Source of the DNA: Lentimicrobiaceae bacterium
GTDB lineage: Bacteria; Bacteroidota; Bacteroidia; Bacteroidales; Lentimicrobiaceae
Direction of reading: 5' to 3'
Assembly (NCBI GenBank): GCA_020636745.1
Contig: JACJXH010000005.1
Coordinates: 186,001-250,000, forward strand
DNA length: 64,000 nucleotides
Part shown: positions 33,998 to 42,196 of the stretch, one piece after another
Position numbering within the stretch: position 1 is the first letter of the stretch
Layout: every line of letters starts with the position of its first letter
The notes under the pieces: generated by a model
What the model was told of the DNA's origin: nothing
The model's input: the letters and a program-made list of their open reading frames with translations, nothing else
Databases searched by the model: none
Program-made: the position numbers and the translations under genes

Positions 33998-34561
33998 CTA
34001 TTTGTTATTATATGCATTCATTGTATTGGTTGCGCCTCCGGCTACAAAGCTTTTAACCATTTCAACTGCAACAGGTATTTTTTCCATAAATATTTTTTCT
34101 TCCTCACGAGAAAAGCGGCCTAACACATAATCTACCTGAAATCCACGGGCAAAATTACTTCCTATCCCCACCCTGAGTCTTGGAAAATCATTGCGTCCCA
34201 TCATCTCAATAATATGATTAAGCCCATTATGACTGCCTCCGCTACCTTTCGTTTTCATGCGAAGTACGCCTGTGTCTAAATCCAGATCATCCACAATAAC
34301 GAGAGAATTTTCAATGCTTATATTTTCCTGTGTTAGCCAATACCGATAAGCCTTACCGCTCAGGTTCATATAAGTGGTTGGCTTGATTATAATCAATGTT
34401 TTCCCGCGATATTTTGCTTCGGCGCGTGCAGCCAATCTGTCGGTTGTAAATTTTACACCAAGGTCTGAAGCCAGTGCATCGCCAATAATAAAGCCAATAT
34501 TATGTCTCGTATTGGCATACTCTTCGCCAATATTGCCAAGACAAACGATTAGATATTTCAC
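33998..34561 (-). CDS. pth: Peptidyl-tRNA hydrolase
   Basis: Pth frees tRNA from peptidyl-tRNA that has dropped off ribosomes. The 187-residue protein has the start CLGNIGEEYANTRHNIGF with the catalytic His about residue 20, then KPTTYMNLSG, DDLDLDTGVLRMKTKGSGGSHNGL and RVGIG, all conserved. It lies downstream of rplY, as in many bacteria, but a hairpin terminator sits in the gap between the two genes. Confidence 0.96.
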   Translation of the reverse strand: MKYLIVCLGNIGEEYANTRHNIGFIIGDALASDLGVKFTTDRLAARAEAKYRGKTLIIIKPTTYMNLSGKAYRYWLTQENISIENSLVIVDDLDLDTGVLRMKTKGSGGSHNGLNHIIEMMGRNDFPRLRVGIGSNFARGFQVDYVLGRFSREEEKIFMEKIPVAVEMVKSFVAGGATNTMNAYNNK

Positions 34562-34615
34562 ATTACCAAGATTAAATCAAACAGAAATCTCTTCTATTTC
34601 AACTATTTGCATCAT

Positions 34616-34653
34616 AAAAAAACCGGAAGGCAGCCCGATGCAGCCTTCCGGTT
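34616..34653 (-). terminator. Hairpin between rplY and pth
   Basis: Arms aaccggaaggc and gccttccggtt; on the minus strand the stem is followed by a run of T. It would end or thin transcription from prs-rplY before pth. Confidence 0.8.
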
Positions 34654-34671
34654 AAATTATATTCACGCTAA

Positions 34672-35241
34672 TTACTTACCAGGAGCAGGCTGTTCAACAT
34701 TACGGGTTGAAATAACAGTAACGACAACCGAACTCGGGATATCGAGGAACTGAACATTTTCAACTTTAAGGTCAGAAACCCTGATAGACTGATTAATTTC
34801 CAATTTGCCAATATTAATCTCGATTTCATCCGGAAGATTAGAAATCAATGCTTTAACTTTCAATTTGCGAAATTTCTTAATCAATTTACCTCCAATAAGA
34901 ACACCAGGAGAAACGCCTGTAATTTTAATAGGCACAGCAATAGTTACTGGTTTCTCAGGCTGCAGTTCAAGAAAATCTGCATGCAGAATACTATCGCTTA
35001 CCGGGTGAGACTGAACATCCTGAAGGATAGTCAGATACTCTTTTCCATCAATATTAATATTGATAAGGTGAGAAAACGGGGTATTCAAAATCGGTTTAAA
35101 GCTGGTTTCTTCAGCTGAAAAATGAATTTGTTCTTTACCACCATAAATTACACAGGGAACCCTTTCAGCTTTGCGCTGGGCTTTTGCGTCTTTTTTCCCT
35201 ACGTTCCCGCGGAGGGAACCGCTCAATGAGACTACTTTCAT
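34672..35241 (-). CDS. rplY: 50S ribosomal protein L25, long (Ctc) form
   Basis: L25 binds 5S rRNA in the large subunit. The 189-residue protein has the RNA-binding L25 domain followed by the Ctc/TL5 C-terminal beta domain (VTIAVPIKITG, DLPDEIEINIGKLEINQSI-like block). Placed 42 bases after prs and before pth, the standard context for Ctc. Confidence 0.95.
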   Translation of the reverse strand: MKVVSLSGSLRGNVGKKDAKAQRKAERVPCVIYGGKEQIHFSAEETSFKPILNTPFSHLININIDGKEYLTILQDVQSHPVSDSILHADFLELQPEKPVTIAVPIKITGVSPGVLIGGKLIKKFRKLKVKALISNLPDEIEINIGKLEINQSIRVSDLKVENVQFLDIPSSVVVTVISTRNVEQPAPGK

Positions 35242-35283
35242 TTGTTTAAAGATTAGATGAATATATAAAACCCTTTGTGGGAA

Positions 35284-36219
35284 TTATTCAAATTTAAAGA
35301 GAGTTGAGATAGATTCGTAGTTATGCACTTTACCAATTACATCAGCCAAAAGAGAAGCTGTGCTCAGCACTTTAATCTTGGTACTTTCTACCCGAAGGGG
35401 AATTGTATCGGCAACAATAACTTCAGTAAAAGGTGATTTTTCAATACGTTCAACCGCATTGGCCGACAAAAGAGGATGGGTACAGAAAGCCCGAACACTG
35501 GCGGCTCCATTTTCCATCATAACTTCAGCAGCCTTGCAGATAGTGCCGGCTGTATCAATAATATCATCCACCAAAACAACATCCTTACCTCTTACATCAC
35601 CAATTAAAGCCATAGTATCTACATGATTGGCTTTTGATCGTTGTTTGTAACAAATAACGAAACTGGTATTTAAAATTTTAGCATAAGCAGCTGCTCTTCT
35701 GGTACCGCCAGTGTCAGGCGATGCCATTGTAAGATTGGGGAGATTCAGCTGTTTGAGGTAAGGAACAAAAATAGATGATGAATACAAATGGTCAACAGGA
35801 ACATCAAAGAATCCCTGAATCTGATCGGCATGTAAATCAATGGTAATAATGCGCTGAACACCAGCAGCTGTCAGCAGATTAGCAACAAGCTTGGCTGCAA
35901 TTGAAACCCTGGGCTTATCCTTTCTGTCCTGACGAGCAAAACCGAAATAAGGAATCACGGCGATAATATGTCTGGCAGAAGCTCTTTTAGCTGCATCAAT
36001 CATCAGCAAAAGTTCAAAGAGATTATCGGAGGGAGCAAAGGTTGATTGAACAATAAAAATATCATTACCACGCACATTTTCCTCAAAAGAAGGCTGAAAT
36101 TCACCATCTGAAAAATCAGTGATTATAACATCACCCAGCTTTTTACCATAGCTGGCAGCTATTTTTTCTGCCAGATAACGGGTGGCTCTTCCCGAAAAAA
36201 TGTTAACCACTGTGGCCAT
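35284..36219 (-). CDS. prs: Ribose-phosphate pyrophosphokinase
   Basis: Prs makes phosphoribosyl pyrophosphate from ribose 5-phosphate and ATP for nucleotide, histidine and tryptophan synthesis. The 311-residue protein shows FSDGEFQPSFEENVRG, the flexible-loop region YFGFARQDRKD, DLHADQIQGFFD and the PRPP loop VLVDDIIDTAGTI. First gene of the prs-rplY-pth set. Confidence 0.97.
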   Translation of the reverse strand: MATVVNIFSGRATRYLAEKIAASYGKKLGDVIITDFSDGEFQPSFEENVRGNDIFIVQSTFAPSDNLFELLLMIDAAKRASARHIIAVIPYFGFARQDRKDKPRVSIAAKLVANLLTAAGVQRIITIDLHADQIQGFFDVPVDHLYSSSIFVPYLKQLNLPNLTMASPDTGGTRRAAAYAKILNTSFVICYKQRSKANHVDTMALIGDVRGKDVVLVDDIIDTAGTICKAAEVMMENGAASVRAFCTHPLLSANAVERIEKSPFTEVIVADTIPLRVESTKIKVLSTASLLADVIGKVHNYESISTLFKFE

Positions 36220-36264
36220 TTCTTATTGTGTATTAAGGAGTTATATATTTGACTTTGAGGATTG

Positions 36265-36272
36265 CAAAGGTA
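36265..36272 (-). promoter_or_regulatory. Promoter -7 element for prs-rplY
   Basis: The minus strand reads TACCTTTG, 45 bases upstream of the prs start. Confidence 0.6.
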
Positions 36273-36356
36273 CAGCTTTTTTTTCAGCTTTACGCAATGA
36301 AACCTGTATTTTCAAAAATTAGGGGCAAAATACTTGATTTTTAGGCAATTTTGCAT

Positions 36357-36364
36357 TACTTTTG
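36357..36364 (+). promoter_or_regulatory. Promoter -7 element for queA
   Basis: TACTTTTG followed by CACC, an exact match, about 170 bases before the queA ATG. The leader (about 36371-36534) is very AT-rich and holds no gene that I can support; the whole 36220-36534 gap contains just the two divergent promoters. Confidence 0.55.
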
Positions 36365-36534
36365 CACCCCCTTAAAACAGGCTGATTTTCGAAACCTTCT
36401 GATTACTATAATATTAAGGCCTTGGAAATCGTTCATTAATTTCGGTGCAAACTTACAATAGTTTATTGTTATTACAGCAAAAACTATGATGTTTTTTGCG
36501 CATTGTTACTATAAACAATTTAATACACTACGGA

Positions 36535-37590
36535 ATGAAACTCTCTCAATTTCGTTATCACCTGCCCAACGACCTTGTTGCAATGCAGCCGTTAGACAAT
36601 CGTGACGAGTCAAGGCTAATGGTTCTTAATCGTAAAACCAAAACGATTGAGCACAAAATGTTCACCGATATTCTGGACTATTTTGGAGATGGCGATGTTT
36701 TCGTTATCAACGACACCAAGGTTTTTCCAGCTTTACTTACCGGTGAAAAAGAAAAAACCGGAGCTAAAATCACTGTTTTCCTTCTGCGTGAGCTAAACTC
36801 TGAAGCCCGTTTATGGGATGTTTTAGTCGACCCGGCGCGCAAAATCAGAATTGGAAACAAACTTTATTTTGGTGATGACGATTCCCTGGTAGCAGAAGTT
36901 ATCGACAATACTACCTCACGTGGCCGTACCCTTCGCTTTTTATTTGACGGGCCTTACGATGAGTTCAAAAAAACCATCGAGAGCCTCGGTAAAACGCCTT
37001 TGCCTGAAGAATTACAGGCGCTGCGCGAGATCATGCCGGAAGACAAAGACTGGTATCAAACCATTTATGCTTCAAAAGAAGGCGCTGTTGCTGCTCCAAC
37101 AGCAGGTTTACATTTCAGCCGCGAACTAATGAAACGCCTCGAACTCAAAGGTGCTTCATTTGCTTCAGTCACTTTACACGCAGGTGTTGGAAATTTCAGA
37201 GCGATTGACGTGGAAGATTTAACCAAACACAAAATGGATTCTGAAGAGCTCATTATTGACGATACAGCAGTAAGTATTGTAAATAAAGCAAAGGAACACC
37301 GCAAGCAGGTTTGCGTTGTGGGCACTACCACTATGAAAGCCGTTGAAACATCAGTTTCTATTGCCGGAACACTCAAACCTTATCAGGGATGGTCAAATAA
37401 GTTTATCTTCCCTCCTTACGATTTTAGTATCGCCAGCAGCATGATTACCAATTTTCATTTGCCCCTCTCTCCTATGCTCATGATGACTGCCGCTTTTGCC
37501 GACTTTGACTTTTTGATGAAAGCCTACAAAGAAGCCATTAATGAAAAATACAGATTTTTCACTTACGGAGATGCTATGCTGATTCTCTAA
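36535..37590 (+). CDS. queA: S-adenosylmethionine:tRNA ribosyltransferase-isomerase
   Basis: QueA transfers and rearranges the ribosyl part of SAM onto preQ1-tRNA, giving epoxyqueuosine. The start ATG at 36535 begins the family N-terminus MKLSQFRYHLPNDLVA; a TTG 39 bases upstream is in frame but unneeded. The 351-residue protein has RLMVLNRKTK, GAVAAPTAGLHF, VTLHAGVGNFRAI and ITNFHLPLSPMLMM, all conserved. A hairpin terminator follows. Confidence 0.96.
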   Translation: MKLSQFRYHLPNDLVAMQPLDNRDESRLMVLNRKTKTIEHKMFTDILDYFGDGDVFVINDTKVFPALLTGEKEKTGAKITVFLLRELNSEARLWDVLVDPARKIRIGNKLYFGDDDSLVAEVIDNTTSRGRTLRFLFDGPYDEFKKTIESLGKTPLPEELQALREIMPEDKDWYQTIYASKEGAVAAPTAGLHFSRELMKRLELKGASFASVTLHAGVGNFRAIDVEDLTKHKMDSEELIIDDTAVSIVNKAKEHRKQVCVVGTTTMKAVETSVSIAGTLKPYQGWSNKFIFPPYDFSIASSMITNFHLPLSPMLMMTAAFADFDFLMKAYKEAINEKYRFFTYGDAMLIL

Positions 37591-37607
37591 TCATACTTCA
37601 AAATATC

Positions 37608-37644
37608 AAAACAGGGCCATTGCAATGCAGTGGCCCTGTTTTTT
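37608..37644 (+). terminator. Terminator after queA
   Basis: Arms aaaacagggcca and tggccctgtttt around a 10-12 base loop, followed by T. Confidence 0.85.
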
Positions 37645-37711
37645 GAGGTAACCTGCCCAATTCTTATTGCTTTAAAATTTCGCTTCATTGCTTATTATCT
37701 TGCGCTCTAAA

Positions 37712-37742
37712 TTGCATAAAAACTCTTTTTAATGTAGGTTTG
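37712..37742 (+). promoter_or_regulatory. Promoter of ispD
   Basis: TTG (37712-37714) and TAGGTTTG (37735-37742) are 20 bases apart, close to the -33/-7 pattern. The GTG start of ispD is 18 bases downstream. Confidence 0.6.
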
Positions 37743-37759
37743 CTAAAAATCTGAGTCAA

Positions 37760-38446
37760 GTGGTCCGTTACGCAATTATTGTGGCAGGGGGAAGTGGCCT
37801 GCGACTGGGCACTGAGATTCCCAAGCAGTTTATTCCGGTTGCCGGGAAACCTCTGTTAATGCATACAATTAACGCTTTTTCGGGTTTTAATCCCGAGATA
37901 AAAATAATTCTTGTTTTACCCGGCAACTATATAACTTATTGGGAACAATTGTGTTCGCAATACAATTTTACCGCAAATTACTGGGTGGCCCAAGGGGGAA
38001 TTACCAGAAGCGATTCGGTAAAAAACGGAATTGAGCTTATTTCCGACCAGGAAGCCCTGGTCGCCATTCATGATGGTGCACGCCCTTTTGTTGACCGGCA
38101 AACTATCAGTAAAGGATTTGAGCTTGCCCAAAAAAATGGCGCTGCTATTCCTTCAAGAGAATTAACAGACTCTGCAAGAATAATTATAAACGACCGGAAT
38201 GAACCAATTGACCGAACGAAAATAAAAACAGTGCAGACCCCGCAGTGTTTTCGTCTTTCAATTCTCAGAAATGCATACAAGCAAGCGAATAATAGCTCAT
38301 TTACCGACGATGCAAGCCTGGTGAATAATTGCGGACATCAGGTTCACTTGTACGCAGGCAATCCTGAAAACATTAAAATCACAACACCACTTGACCTTCT
38401 GATAGCTGAAGCAATACTCAGGAATAAAACCCAATCTGACATCTGA
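37760..38446 (+). CDS. ispD: 2-C-methyl-D-erythritol 4-phosphate cytidylyltransferase
   Basis: IspD couples MEP to CTP in the non-mevalonate isoprenoid pathway. The 228-residue protein starts with the GTG at 37760; no ATG precedes the nucleotide-binding start VRYAIIVAGGSGLRLG, and the promoter just upstream fixes this. Further signatures are IPKQFIPVAGKPLLMHTI, HDGARPFV and the C-terminal ENIKITTPLDLLIAEAIL. It is followed 19 bases later by a cation efflux gene. Confidence 0.95.
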   Translation: MVRYAIIVAGGSGLRLGTEIPKQFIPVAGKPLLMHTINAFSGFNPEIKIILVLPGNYITYWEQLCSQYNFTANYWVAQGGITRSDSVKNGIELISDQEALVAIHDGARPFVDRQTISKGFELAQKNGAAIPSRELTDSARIIINDRNEPIDRTKIKTVQTPQCFRLSILRNAYKQANNSSFTDDASLVNNCGHQVHLYAGNPENIKITTPLDLLIAEAILRNKTQSDI

Positions 38447-38465
38447 CACAATTACAACTGAACAA

Positions 38466-39341
38466 ATGAACTCAAAAAACAATCAGGATGCCATAACCGA
38501 AGGATGGGTTTCGGTTGGCGGCAACATTATGTTGTTTATACTTAAGTTCTGGGCGGGGATAGCAACCGGCTCAATTGCCATCATTGCTGACGCCTGGCAT
38601 ACACTTTCCGATTCGCTAACTTCAATTGTTGTAGTGATTGCGGCCAAGGTTTCGGCTAAACCGGCTGATAAGGAGCACCCATTCGGACATGGCAGAGCTG
38701 AATTAATTGCGGCAATGATCATTGGCATGTTATTAAGCGTGGTTGCCTTCAATTTTATTCTTGAGGGTGTCAAACGCTTGCAAACCAAAGAATTGGTAAG
38801 TTATAGCATTTTTGCTATAGTGGCCACTGTTATTTCGGTTATAGCCAAAGAAGGAATGGCTCAATACGCATTTCATATTGCACGTAAAACCGGCTCAAAA
38901 TCAGTAAGGGCCGACGGATGGCATCATCGATCAGATGCCATATCTTCTCTGGTTATTCTTGCCGGAATCTTTTTGGGAAAACAAATCTGGTGGGTTGACG
39001 GAGTATTGGGAATTATCGTCGCATTGCTCATTTTTTATGCGGCTTATGACATCCTTAAAGATGCCATAAACATTATGATGGGAGAAACCCCTGAAAACAG
39101 CCTGATTAGGCAGATAGAGTCCATCTGTAAAAATGAAAGCCTGCTTGAGCTTGCTCCGCATCATTTCCACATTCATCGCTACGGAGACCACACCGAAATG
39201 ACTTTTCACATCAGACTTCCCGATGGACTTAGCATTTTTGACGCCCATGAAATAGCGACAAGAATAGAAAAACATATCAAAGAAGATACTGGAATTATCA
39301 GCACCATTCACATGGAACCTGAAGGCATAAAACACTATTAA
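38466..39341 (+). CDS. Cation diffusion facilitator (metal exporter)
   Basis: A 291-residue proton-coupled exporter of divalent metals such as Zn, Fe or Mn. It has six membrane segments, the metal site HTLSD in helix II and HHRSD in helix V (His-x3-Asp in both), the HPFGHGRAELIAA loop and a C-terminal cytosolic domain. The metal cannot be assigned from sequence alone. It is co-directional with ispD, 19 bases away, and ends four bases before the convergent glycosyltransferase gene. Confidence 0.92.
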   Translation: MNSKNNQDAITEGWVSVGGNIMLFILKFWAGIATGSIAIIADAWHTLSDSLTSIVVVIAAKVSAKPADKEHPFGHGRAELIAAMIIGMLLSVVAFNFILEGVKRLQTKELVSYSIFAIVATVISVIAKEGMAQYAFHIARKTGSKSVRADGWHHRSDAISSLVILAGIFLGKQIWWVDGVLGIIVALLIFYAAYDILKDAINIMMGETPENSLIRQIESICKNESLLELAPHHFHIHRYGDHTEMTFHIRLPDGLSIFDAHEIATRIEKHIKEDTGIISTIHMEPEGIKHY

Positions 39342-39344
39342 AAC

Positions 39345-40493
39345 CTAAACAGGCCTTACTTTCCTTCCTTTCCAGCTTACATTCATCAGATTTCCTGCAA
39401 TGGCAGCCAAAACAGTATAAATAACAACCAAAGGCTCGATTACAGGAATAAAGATTACGAATTTTTCACGCTTTGCAAAACGGCTGAAAGACCAGAGTAA
39501 AGGCAAATCAGCCAATACTTTTATCGCAAAAAGCCATATCGCCAAATTCAATAAAACCGGAACAAAAAAAGCGCCCACCGTAGCTGCAACAATGCTGAAG
39601 TTGATGAGAAAAACAGAAATTGCAGTGACTATAAGAAAAGTATCCCGATAGGCACTGCTTTTTGAAACCCATCGCATCCGCTGATTCATATAATCCCGCA
39701 GGGTAGCAGAAGCGTTTGTTTCACAAATGGCTTCTCTGTTTTTAAGAAAGGTTATACGCTGCGCTCCAAATTGCTGTTTCATAGCAAGCATTAAAAACAC
39801 ATCATCGCCCGAAGCGGTTGCACTTTTCATGGCATCATCATTTAATTGCCTGAGCGCAACAGAAGAAAATCCGAGATTTGCGCCATTGCACATAATCGGT
39901 ACACCGGCACCAATAGCGCCGGCTCCTGAAGCTATCAGAGACAAAAACTCCAATTCCTGAAAAACGCCCCACAAATTACCATCAGATTTAAGCAGAACAG
40001 GCCCTGATATAAAAACAGGATTTTGCTGTTCGAAACATTGAGACATCGCTTTTATCCATCCTGCCGGATGAGAGCAATCGGCATCAGTATTAAGAATCAG
40101 CGAACCAGTTGCCAGCTTATATGCCTGTCGAAGTGCAGCTTTTTTCCCGAAATTACCCTCTAACCTTATTAGTTTAAGATTAAATTCAGGATGGTTTTGG
40201 GCAAATTCCAAAACAAGTTGGGCAGTAGCATCTTCAGAAAAGTCATCAACCACTATAACCTCAAATAATGAAAGAGGATAATCCTGCAGCAGAACCCCTT
40301 GAAGACAGGAAACAATATTTTGTTCCTCATTACGGGCAGGCACCACCACACTCACCTTTGTGCATGGTTCAATATTCTCATTCTGCCTTAAAGCCAGGCC
40401 AATCCATCCTGCAAAAAACTTTGCCAGCAGAAATACATATGCAGCAGCAATCAACATTAAAAACGCTGACAATATTATAAATTCACTTGACAT
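39345..40493 (-). CDS. Membrane GT2-family glycosyltransferase
   Basis: A 382-residue glycosyltransferase with an N-terminal membrane anchor, a GT-A catalytic domain and two or three C-terminal membrane helices. Motifs are VSVVVPARNEEQNI, VDDFSEDAT, the DxD-like NTDADCSH and the QRMRW (QxxRW) segment of processive GT2 enzymes. It likely adds sugar to a lipid or envelope polymer. It overlaps the upstream gene by 11 bases, so the two are coupled. Confidence 0.9.
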   Translation of the reverse strand: MSSEFIILSAFLMLIAAAYVFLLAKFFAGWIGLALRQNENIEPCTKVSVVVPARNEEQNIVSCLQGVLLQDYPLSLFEVIVVDDFSEDATAQLVLEFAQNHPEFNLKLIRLEGNFGKKAALRQAYKLATGSLILNTDADCSHPAGWIKAMSQCFEQQNPVFISGPVLLKSDGNLWGVFQELEFLSLIASGAGAIGAGVPIMCNGANLGFSSVALRQLNDDAMKSATASGDDVFLMLAMKQQFGAQRITFLKNREAICETNASATLRDYMNQRMRWVSKSSAYRDTFLIVTAISVFLINFSIVAATVGAFFVPVLLNLAIWLFAIKVLADLPLLWSFSRFAKREKFVIFIPVIEPLVVIYTVLAAIAGNLMNVSWKGRKVRPV

Positions 40494-41505
40494 CAGAAGT
40501 TGATTTTCTTATAAATGTAAGCCTGTTGATAAAAAGCAGCCCCAGCAAGGCAGGTAAAGCCAAATTCACTATCCATATGGTTGTGGTTGCAGAAAGAATA
40601 GCCATTGCAACCTGCTCTCCCTGTTTAAAATACATTCCGATAAAGTAAATCGCCACAGAACCTCTAATACCTAAATCAACCAGGGCTACTGTCGGAATCG
40701 CAGTTGCAACAAAATAAGTCATTGAAATCAGCATAAAAGCATGCAAAAATGGGATAGATAGATCAAAAGCCCTTAACATAAGATAAAACTGGGTACTAAA
40801 AATCAGATACCTGAACATGCTTAACAGCAACACTTTTAGTAAAACCTTTCGCTCAACCGATTGAAGAACCGCAATATATTCATGTATTTTATTCCAACCA
40901 GGCTTCACCATTGAATGTATGCTGGCCGAAAGGACAGGAGATCTTAAAAACAACATAATCATAAACACTGCCCCAATGATAACAAACAGCACAACACCAA
41001 AGTATAAATAACGGGCCCACAACTGATTAGTATCAAAATACAGCGGTAAAAAAGCTATCAGGGAAAACGATCCAAACAGCAAGGTAACGATCAACTGGCT
41101 CAGACTTCCGGCGATAGTGAGCAAAACGCCTTTCAATGGATCTGCCAGCTTTAATGTAAAAACCCTTCCGAAAAACTCGCCCACCCTGTTTGGAGTAAAC
41201 AGGCTGGTTGAAATTCCTGTCATTACAGAACGAAATGCACTAAAAAAACTAATTTTCTCTACATAGCTGATAAGCAGCTTCCACTTTACAGTTTCAACGC
41301 CCCAATTTAAAGGCATCATTATCAGAACCATCAAAACAATCAGCACAAATCTGCTATTGCCTGCCCTTTCTAAAAATAGCAATCTGAAATGCTCAAAGTC
41401 ACCTGTTACCACAACCTGCCTGTAAATAAACCAAAAGGCAAGCAGCGCTATCACAATCCTGAATCCGATATTGAGGGATTTCTTTACCTTTGCTGAAAGC
41501 ACCAT
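40483..41505 (-). CDS. UPF0104 / lysylphosphatidylglycerol synthase-type membrane protein
   Basis: A 340-residue polytopic protein with about eight membrane segments, of the PF03706 type (membrane domain related to MprF flippase). No aminoacyl-transfer domain is attached. Signatures include NWGVETVKWKLL, TPNRVGEFFGRVF and VALVDLGIRGSVAIYF. It overlaps the glycosyltransferase gene and may move or present the lipid substrate of that enzyme; this is inference from the pairing. Confidence 0.85.
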   Translation of the reverse strand: MVLSAKVKKSLNIGFRIVIALLAFWFIYRQVVVTGDFEHFRLLFLERAGNSRFVLIVLMVLIMMPLNWGVETVKWKLLISYVEKISFFSAFRSVMTGISTSLFTPNRVGEFFGRVFTLKLADPLKGVLLTIAGSLSQLIVTLLFGSFSLIAFLPLYFDTNQLWARYLYFGVVLFVIIGAVFMIMLFLRSPVLSASIHSMVKPGWNKIHEYIAVLQSVERKVLLKVLLLSMFRYLIFSTQFYLMLRAFDLSIPFLHAFMLISMTYFVATAIPTVALVDLGIRGSVAIYFIGMYFKQGEQVAMAILSATTTIWIVNLALPALLGLLFINRLTFIRKSTSDVK

Positions 41506-41512
41506 GTTAGAT

Positions 41513-41520
41513 TATATTTG
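41513..41520 (+). promoter_or_regulatory. Promoter -7 element for ruvC
   Basis: TATATTTG, exact match, with TTTG at 41489-41492 as a -33 candidate 20 bases upstream. Only 12 bases separate it from the ATG at 41533. Confidence 0.6.
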
Positions 41521-41532
41521 CAGGACAAGCAC

Positions 41533-42090
41533 ATGAAAAGTGAACGCATTATTTTGGGAATTGACCCAGGCACCCAGGTTATGGGTTACGGATTAATTGT
41601 GGATAAAGGTAAGAAAATAGAGCTGATCACCCTTGATGTGTTTAAGTTTACTACCAAAGATTCGCAACCACTGAGGTTAAAAAAAATATTTTCATCTGTT
41701 CTTAACCTCATAGATCAGTACCACCCTGACGAACTGGCTATTGAGGCTCCTTTTTTCGGGAAAAATGTTCAATCAATGTTAAAGCTTGGACGGGCTCAGG
41801 GTGTAGCAATGGCAGCCGGGCTTTACCGGGATATCCCTATTTTTGAATATTCACCCCGCAAAATCAAGCAATCGATTACAGGAAACGGCAACTCTTCAAA
41901 AGAACAAGTGGCAGGTATGTTAGTCAACCTGTTACAAATGAAAGAAATTCCAAAACTTATGGATGCCACGGATGCAGTTGCAGTTGCTGTTTGTCATTAC
42001 TTTCAGCGCGAACCTTCAGAAACAGGCAAGAGCTACACAGGCTGGAAAAGCTTTATGGATCAAAACCCCGGCAGGGTGGTAAAAAAATAA
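41533..42090 (+). CDS. ruvC: Holliday junction resolvase RuvC
   Basis: RuvC cuts Holliday junctions made during recombination. The 185-residue protein has the catalytic Asp in GIDPGTQVMGYG, Glu in AIEAPFFGKN, and the Asp pair in DATDAVAVAVCH. The ATG at 41533 is chosen over an upstream TTG at 41518, which lies inside the -7 element. Single gene with short leader. Confidence 0.95.
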   Translation: MKSERIILGIDPGTQVMGYGLIVDKGKKIELITLDVFKFTTKDSQPLRLKKIFSSVLNLIDQYHPDELAIEAPFFGKNVQSMLKLGRAQGVAMAAGLYRDIPIFEYSPRKIKQSITGNGNSSKEQVAGMLVNLLQMKEIPKLMDATDAVAVAVCHYFQREPSETGKSYTGWKSFMDQNPGRVVKK

Positions 42091-42196
42091 AGTTAAGGAG
42101 ATCAAATATCTCAGGATTTTGTTGGCTGTTGACATTCGCGACCCGGTTAAAAAAATGTGTCGGATTACGATTGACGAATTACAGCATTACCTGAAC

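Noticed and set aside
41518..41532. Upstream TTG start for ruvC
   Set aside because: It overlaps the promoter -7 element, and the ATG at 41533 gives the standard N-terminus.
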